From contig NZ_LMUF01000028.1 in assembly GCF_009766085.1 (NCBI RefSeq), forward strand, positions 1-64,000: a stretch of DNA of 64,000 nt, read 5' to 3'. Below, in pieces: positions 61,753 to 64,000 of the stretch (position 1 is the first letter of the stretch; each line of letters starts with the position of its first letter). The position numbers and the translations under genes were made by a program. The notes under the pieces are model-generated. The model had not been told where the DNA came from, ran no database searches, and saw only the letters and a list, made by a program, of their open reading frames with translations. Origin of the DNA: Burkholderia sp. S171 (GTDB lineage Bacteria > Pseudomonadota > Gammaproteobacteria > Burkholderiales > Burkholderiaceae).

Positions 61753-62411
61753 GACGCCTTCCGTTGCAGTGTGTGGTAGCTCAGCGCTTCGCGTGCTTCC
61801 TTCAGTGTCTTGCCTTGGGATATCTGTGTGCGGATGTCCGCCTCGACGGTCTCGATCTGGCGCGCGAGCGCCGCCACTTCCCGTACACGATCGCGCGGCA
61901 CAACGACGACACCGTTGACGTCAGCAACGACCAAGTCGCGCGCGCAAACACGGGCCGTGCCGATCGACACTGGAGCATTGACGGTCTCGACCTGAACCCG
62001 GTCTTTTCCGGTCCGCATGAAACGGCCCTTGGTGAACAAGGGGTAACTGTCGCCCAGCGCCCTCCTCACATCACGACACACACCGTCGATGACCGTGCCG
62101 GCAATCTTCCGTGCGCCCGCGTACTGGGTCATGATGCCCCCCCACACGGTGCAGTCGGTGCGCCCATTGTTGTCGATCACTATTACGTCGCCTTCGGCCA
62201 CGTCGTCAATGAAATCGCCGACCGTGCCCGCGGGCATGCTCGCCGAAACATATTTGACTGTGAACGCAGGTCCCACGATCACACCGGGGTAGTTGTCCAG
62301 CGGCGCGATGCCGAGGCATTGACCGGGCAAACCGAGTTTGTCCATTGCATCCGAGACGCCGGGTGTATCCAGTCCGTGGAACAGGGCGACCAACTCTTGA
62401 TCTTCAGTCAT
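61749..62411 (-). CDS. RraA-family aldolase/decarboxylase-like protein 2
   Basis: A 220-residue RraA-fold protein, about as related to the first paralogue as to the third. VIDGVCRDV retains the Arg-Asp pair, and IVIDNNGRTDCTVWGGIM forms the substrate loop. It is the first gene of the operon with RraA-like protein 1 and the aminotransferase. The start at 62411 fits family N-termini; the frame runs open far upstream but without homology. Divergent from the LysR gene across a 105-base gap carrying a putative operator. Confidence 0.86.
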   Translation of the reverse strand: MTEDQELVALFHGLDTPGVSDAMDKLGLPGQCLGIAPLDNYPGVIVGPAFTVKYVSASMPAGTVGDFIDDVAEGDVIVIDNNGRTDCTVWGGIMTQYAGARKIAGTVIDGVCRDVRRALGDSYPLFTKGRFMRTGKDRVQVETVNAPVSIGTARVCARDLVVADVNGVVVVPRDRVREVAALARQIETVEADIRTQISQGKTLKEAREALSYHTLQRKAS

Positions 62412-62459
62412 GGCAGTGCCGTGATGTGGTTGCGATGACGTACATTCGCGCATACAGTC

Positions 62460-62478
62460 CGATATGTAAATTCCGAAT
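62460..62478 (+). promoter_or_regulatory. candidate LysR operator, left copy
   Basis: CGATATGTAAATTCCGAAT in the divergent gap between the RraA operon and lysR. It matches the minus strand of 63498-63516 at 17 of 19 positions. Position and duplication on the two sides of the regulator gene suggest it binds the LysR protein; this is inference. Confidence 0.55.
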
Positions 62479-62516
62479 AATTGAAGCATCTGATACGCCA
62501 AACCTATTGAACGATC

Positions 62517-63419
62517 ATGATCAACTTCCGTCTTATCCGTCACTTGTGGCTCTTCCTGGCGGTCGCCGAGGAGCAGCACTTCGGGCGCGCTGCCAAGCGC
62601 CTGGACATGTCCCAGCCCCCGTTGACGGAGCAGATCCAGGCACTGGAACAGGCATTGAAGGTGAAACTCTTCGAACGCTCCCGGCGCGGCACCTATCTCA
62701 CCCCTGTGGGCGCGGCGATCCTGCCGGCCGTGCGCAAGTTCGCGGAGCAGCTCGAGCGGCTCGAACTCGCCGTACACGAGGCCGTTGCGGGGCGCAGTGG
62801 CGTGCTGACTATCGGCGCGATCTCGTCGGCCATGCTCGATGTCCTGCCGCCGCTGGTCGAGCGGCTGAAGGGCGACTATCCGCAGCTCACCGTATCGGTA
62901 AAAGAGATCGACAGCGCCGAAGCAATTCCAGCGCTTGAAGCAGGTGACATCGATCTGGCCTTTGCCAGGCTGGAGGGTGAACTGGGAGGGACAATCCAGT
63001 CACTTGCGTTGGCGCAGGATCGCCTCGCGGTGGCGATGCCACGGGAGCATGCGATGGCGGGTACTTCCCGCATACGGCTGGCATCCCTGGCGGGAGAAGA
63101 TTTCGTGATGTTTTCGCGCAAGGTGAGTCCGGTGTACTTTGATAGCCTGGTCGCGTCGTGTCGCGCAAGTGGGTTTTCACCTCGGATAGTTCACGAAGTG
63201 CGCTCCGTCGCGTCTCAGGTCGCGTTCGTAGGCTGCGGCCAAGGCATCGCACTGGTGCCGGCGTCACTGAAAAAGCTCGCACCTGAGAACGTCGTGTTCC
63301 GCCCGCTGAGGGAGAACGTGAGTGTGGTGACAACGGCAATGGCCTGGAGCACCGCGCGGGAAAACCCACTAGTGGACGCGGTAGTCACCCTGCTAAAGGC
63401 TGGAAAACGACCTGTTTGA
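62517..63419 (+). CDS. LysR-type regulator of the RraA-family genes
   Basis: A 300-residue LTTR of the BenM/CatM-like branch. The DNA-binding helix-turn-helix is in EEQHFGRAAKRLDMSQPPLTEQIQALEQ (in parts), with the conserved FxRxxRxxxLTxxG pattern as LFERSRRGTYLTPVG. The effector domain includes AIPALEAGDIDLAFARL and the C-terminal VGCGQGIALVPASL. It is flanked on both sides by RraA-like genes and by two copies of a 19-bp motif. Confidence 0.92.
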   Translation: MINFRLIRHLWLFLAVAEEQHFGRAAKRLDMSQPPLTEQIQALEQALKVKLFERSRRGTYLTPVGAAILPAVRKFAEQLERLELAVHEAVAGRSGVLTIGAISSAMLDVLPPLVERLKGDYPQLTVSVKEIDSAEAIPALEAGDIDLAFARLEGELGGTIQSLALAQDRLAVAMPREHAMAGTSRIRLASLAGEDFVMFSRKVSPVYFDSLVASCRASGFSPRIVHEVRSVASQVAFVGCGQGIALVPASLKKLAPENVVFRPLRENVSVVTTAMAWSTARENPLVDAVVTLLKAGKRPV

Positions 63420-63497
63420 TCAAGCCATTCAGCGGTCGCATTTGATTTTCCTGGCTCACTATTTCCTCATAGCCCCAACGTATCAATCTATTCCGTA

Positions 63498-63516
63498 ATT
63501 CGAAATATACATATCG
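63498..63516 (-). promoter_or_regulatory. candidate LysR operator, right copy
   Basis: The minus strand reads CGATATGTATATTTCGAAT, with 17 of 19 positions identical to the copy at 62460-62478. It lies about 50 bases upstream of the third RraA-like gene, where an activator site would be expected. Confidence 0.55.
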
Positions 63517-63564
63517 AACCATGGATGTGAGACTAGCCTCCTCGCAACCACATTGAGGCTTGTC

Positions 63565-64000
63565 ATGACAGAGCATTCGTTACTCGACCGGCTCGCGGCA
63601 CTCGATACCAATACGGTCTCCGACGCGCTGGATTTTCTCGGCCTGGCCGGAGCAACATTTGGCATTCAACCACTATGGTACTGTCCGAAAATTGTTGGGC
63701 GCGCCAGCACCATTCAGTTGGAACCCAAAGCTGACGGGCAGCAAAAGGCGCACATCATCACGCCGGTGATTGCCGCGATTGACACCGATGACCGCGTGCT
63801 GGTTATCGGCGGCGGGACGGAGGGGATCTCCTGCTGGGGCGACATCATCGCCAACGCTGCGCAGTTCAAGCGCGTGCGTGGCACCGTGATCGACGGCGTA
63901 AGCCGGGATATCGAAGGTAGCGAGTCGATCGGCTATCCCGTGTACGGCCGCGGAATCACGATGATCAGCGCGCGCAACCGGCTGGCACAGGTGTCGGCAG
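63565..64000 (+). CDS. RraA-family aldolase/decarboxylase-like protein 3 (runs off the window)
   Basis: The first 145 codons are in the window and the gene continues beyond the right edge. LDTNTVSDALDFLGL at the N-terminus and VIDGVSRDIEGSE with the conserved Arg-Asp pair show an RraA fold. The start is supported by GAGG about 8 bases before the ATG. It is the third RraA-like gene within about 2.9 kb and has the putative LysR motif upstream, so it probably belongs to the same regulon. Confidence 0.82.
   Translation, partial: MTEHSLLDRLAALDTNTVSDALDFLGLAGATFGIQPLWYCPKIVGRASTIQLEPKADGQQKAHIITPVIAAIDTDDRVLVIGGGTEGISCWGDIIANAAQFKRVRGTVIDGVSRDIEGSESIGYPVYGRGITMISARNRLAQVSA

Noticed and set aside
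1..64000. CRISPR array, rRNA or tRNA genes, complete insertion sequence
   Set aside because: No regularly spaced repeats of CRISPR type, no recognisable rRNA or tRNA sequence, and only a short transposase remnant without ends was seen by eye; a dedicated search was not possible.

Overview
The window looks like a chromosome or megaplasmid segment of a soil or plant-associated Burkholderiales, most like Paraburkholderia, Caballeronia or Burkholderia. The reasons are the high GC with GC-rich third positions, a Burkholderia-type general porin, a complete Burkholderia-style type VI secretion system (T6SS), several LysR/GntR-controlled aromatic and organic-acid catabolic units, and AAHS-type MFS transporters. 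The genus is inferred from protein character only; there is no rRNA or other marker gene here.

Region 1 (1-8.6 kb) is a patchy accessory region. Intact genes (GFA-family protein, exonuclease III, cupin plus carveol-dehydrogenase-like SDR, DUF4142 exported protein, MgtC-like membrane protein, small repeat-rich proteins) lie among broken ones: a CheB domain with a lost C-terminus, the C-terminal end of a TPP-dependent oxidase and the N-terminal half of a sugar MFS transporter.

Region 2 (8.8-36.9 kb) is a T6SS locus, almost all on the minus strand and largely translationally coupled: tssB, tssC, hcp, tssE, tssF, tssG, tssH(clpV), vgrG, a YwqK/MORN-repeat protein, a DUF4280 PAAR-like protein, a small membrane protein, then an amino-acid-type module (periplasmic solute-binding protein, SDF symporter, Asp/Glu racemase, second SDF symporter), then tssJ, tssK, tssL, tssM, tssA. 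All 13 core subunits are present. Downstream of tssA is a 215-residue protein with deaminase-like HAE and S-x-CPC motifs and atypical codon use. Upstream of tssB is a 595-residue protein of unknown family with several hydrophobic stretches. Both are candidate effectors. The racemase/symporter module is joined by 4-base overlaps, including one to tssJ, and is the most unusual feature of the window.

Region 3 (37-47 kb) is a catabolic unit: an isocitrate-lyase-superfamily C-C lyase, an MFS transporter, and small and large aconitase-type dehydratase subunits, with a GntR/FadR-type regulator. Divergent from it is an ABC importer (binding protein, ATPase, two permeases) followed by a glutaredoxin-DinB-like fusion. 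A 12-bp motif occurs in inverted orientation twice between the two arms and is a plausible GntR operator.

Region 4 (47-55.8 kb) is an aromatic ring-cleavage unit: FAH-family hydrolase, FAD hydroxylase, LysR regulator, porin, AAHS MFS transporter, two-domain extradiol dioxygenase (VOC) and a full-length fumarylacetoacetase-like hydrolase. Conserved DNA words recur upstream of the hydroxylase, lysR and porin. Remnants of a porin and an IS6-like transposase lie at its left edge.

Region 5 (55.9-64 kb) holds a membrane protein with a divergent LysR gene, a LivK-type binding protein, an alpha/beta hydrolase, an aminotransferase, two RraA-family aldolase-like genes, a LysR regulator and a third RraA-like gene running off the window. 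A 19-bp motif (17 of 19 identical) flanks this last LysR gene on both sides, suggesting one regulon.
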